Part shown: positions 5,645 to 6,362 of the stretch, in pieces
Numbering within the stretch: the stretch's first letter is position 1
How the letters are laid out: every line of letters begins with the position of its first letter
Origin: Firmicutes bacterium UBA6811
GTDB lineage: Bacteria > Bacillota > SHA-98 > UBA4971
Reading direction: 5' to 3'
NCBI GenBank assembly: GCA_002452295.1
Contig: DKEX01000103.1
Span: 7,121 to 13,482 of the forward strand
DNA length: 6,362 nt
Notes under the pieces: model-generated
What the model saw: only the letters and a program-made list of their open reading frames with translations
What the model was told of the DNA's origin: nothing
Databases searched by the model: none
Made by a program: the position numbers and the translations under genes

Positions 5645-6074
5645 AGAGGTAGAGAGCATCATGCGGAGACTGGACTTCATGAGGGTTGAAGCAGGCGATA
5701 TCAGTCGCTTCACCAGCATGACCCAGGCCGAATACATGCTGGACCGAGATCGCAGGCGAAGCCTGGAACGGCTGGTCGAAAACGTGGTGAATGCGAGCAT
5801 CGATGTTGTCAAGATCGTCCTGTCCGCGGGTGACCTTCCTATCCCGGATACCTATCGCGATCTTATGTTGCAGGCGGGCATGGCGGGATTCATCGAAGGC
5901 GGTCTGGCCGAGAGACTGGCAGAGATGACACGTTTACGCAACATCCTTGCTCACCAGTACCTTGATATCCGGTGGGTGGGGTTGCGCGCTTTTATCGATG
6001 AGGCGCCCACCCTTGTAAAGGAGTTCATTCGTAGCATAGAGGACCTACTGAACGAAGCAGGCGGCTCACGGTAA
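5619..6074 (+). CDS. hepT: HepT-like HEPN ribonuclease toxin
   Basis: 151-residue all-helical HEPN protein. The catalytic R-x4-HxY motif is intact as Arg107, His112 and Tyr114 (RNILAHQY), with the usual polar Asn after the Arg. In studied pairs HEPN dimers of this type act as RNases, and the Tyr of the motif is the residue modified by the partner MntA. This residue is present, so both toxicity and neutralisation are plausible. The family core spans about residues 40-145; the N-terminal 35 residues are somewhat longer than in short homologues. The ATG at 5619 directly abuts a run of six G, leaving no spacer for a ribosome binding site. The in-frame GTG at 5625 would have GGGGGG six bases upstream and may be the true start, giving 149 residues. 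Either start lies inside the antitoxin gene, so translation of toxin probably depends on that of antitoxin. No intrinsic terminator is seen after the stop. Confidence 0.92.
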   Translation: MKVLSLSVEEVESIMRRLDFMRVEAGDISRFTSMTQAEYMLDRDRRRSLERLVENVVNASIDVVKIVLSAGDLPIPDTYRDLMLQAGMAGFIEGGLAERLAEMTRLRNILAHQYLDIRWVGLRAFIDEAPTLVKEFIRSIEDLLNEAGGSR

Positions 6075-6160
6075 GCGACCGAGACGAGGCGCGAGGGGTC
6101 TCTCCGCAGCTGCTGGCGGTCGACGGACTGAAATTGCGACGACCGCACACCGCAACCCCT

Positions 6161-6223
6161 GAGGCTCATCCCTGACATTGAGGCTGACCCCCACCTGGGC
6201 CGAGGCTAACCCCCACTTGCCCT
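6161..6223. repeat. three tandem degenerate copies of a GAGGCT-led repeat
   Basis: Copies begin at 6161 (19 bases), 6180 (22 bases) and 6202 (22 bases), each opening with GAGGCT. The second and third agree at 17 or more of 22 positions (GAGGCTGACCCCCACCTG against GAGGCTAACCCCCACTTG); the first is more diverged. The last copy runs into the -35 box of the promoter-like element ahead of the tRNA. Multiple short terminal repeats of this kind are found at ends of IS21-type elements, so an IS remnant is possible; repeated binding sites are the alternative. No transposase gene is in the window. Confidence 0.65.
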
Positions 6224-6246
6224 CAGGCCCGCACGTGATGTATAAT
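6217..6246 (+). promoter_or_regulatory. probable promoter of the tRNA-Leu gene
   Basis: TTGCCC (6217-6222), an 18-base spacer and a perfect TATAAT (6241-6246). Transcription would start near 6253, about 86 bases before the mature tRNA end. The distance is long but usable, with the leader removed by RNase P. Confidence 0.6.
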
Positions 6247-6270
6247 GCAGGGTGGGCGAAGGTCCAGAGG

Positions 6271-6291
6271 CGTTCGGGCCTGGGCCCGACG
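6271..6291 (+). other. GC-rich hairpin in the tRNA leader
   Basis: TCGGGC (6274-6279), loop CTGG and GCCCGA (6284-6289), extended by flanking CG/CG pairs with a bulged T. It is strong but not followed by T residues, so it is not a usual terminator. It may simply protect or shape the precursor. Confidence 0.4.
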
Positions 6292-6338
6292 CACTGGCGG
6301 CCTCGCCGTCACGAACCGCAAACGAGCCAACCTTGGGT

Positions 6339-6362
6339 GCCGAAGTGGCGGAACTGGCAGAC
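6339..6362 (+). tRNA. tRNA-Leu, 5' part, cut by the window end
   Basis: The last 24 bases start GCCGAAGTGGCGG and continue through GGCAGAC. This matches the acceptor strand (GCCGAAG), the TG link, and the D-stem and D-loop of bacterial tRNA-Leu of the class with acceptor GCCGAAG. The anticodon lies beyond the window, so the isoacceptor cannot be named. Confidence 0.88.

Noticed and set aside
6075..6160. Terminator after the toxin gene
   Set aside because: Some inverted repeats exist (CGACCG at 6076 with CGGTCG at 6117; TTGCG at 6134 with CGCAA at 6151), but stems are short or distant and no T run follows.

Overview
The window comes from a GC-rich bacterial chromosome, most plausibly a high-GC Bacillota (Limnochordia or Clostridia-like). 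The evidence is purine-rich Shine-Dalgarno sites ahead of nearly every gene, GTG starts, a three-gene set of M42 metallopeptidases, a stand-alone prephenate dehydratase (not fused to chorismate mutase), and a MntA-HepT (HEPN/MNT) toxin-antitoxin pair. The phylum is inferred from gene content and is not certain.

Layout. Positions 42-3200, minus strand: three consecutive M42 aminopeptidase genes whose ends overlap by 7-10 bases, closed by a good Rho-independent terminator (42-82). Positions 3201-3494: a divergent intergenic stretch rich in inverted repeats, with no convincing gene. Positions 3507-3998, plus strand: a small ferritin-like, COQ7-related di-iron protein. Positions 4086-4982, minus strand: pheA, convergent with the ferritin-like gene. 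Its apparent promoter is an extended -10 element (TGGTATAAT), and its short leader is almost filled by two perfect tandem copies of a 23-base repeat (4998-5043). Positions 5228-6074, plus strand: a nucleotidyltransferase antitoxin (MntA-like) and an overlapping HEPN toxin (HepT-like). They have their own probable promoter and a palindrome over its -35 box. Positions 6161-6246: three copies of a GAGGCT-led repeat running into a promoter-like TTGCCC/TATAAT pair. Position 6339 to the window end: the 5' part of a tRNA-Leu gene.

How the genes work together. The three peptidases are probably co-transcribed and translationally coupled, and would release amino acids from cytosolic peptides, perhaps as a mixed TET-type complex. 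pheA makes phenylpyruvate for phenylalanine synthesis and keeps an ACT domain for feedback inhibition by phenylalanine. MntA-HepT is a self-contained RNase toxin with an AMP-transferring antitoxin. It sits between the biosynthetic gene and a tRNA gene, a common place for accessory modules. Nothing here is clearly a new system. The most worthwhile oddities are the pheA leader repeat, the triple repeat before the tRNA, and the possible heteromeric peptidase.
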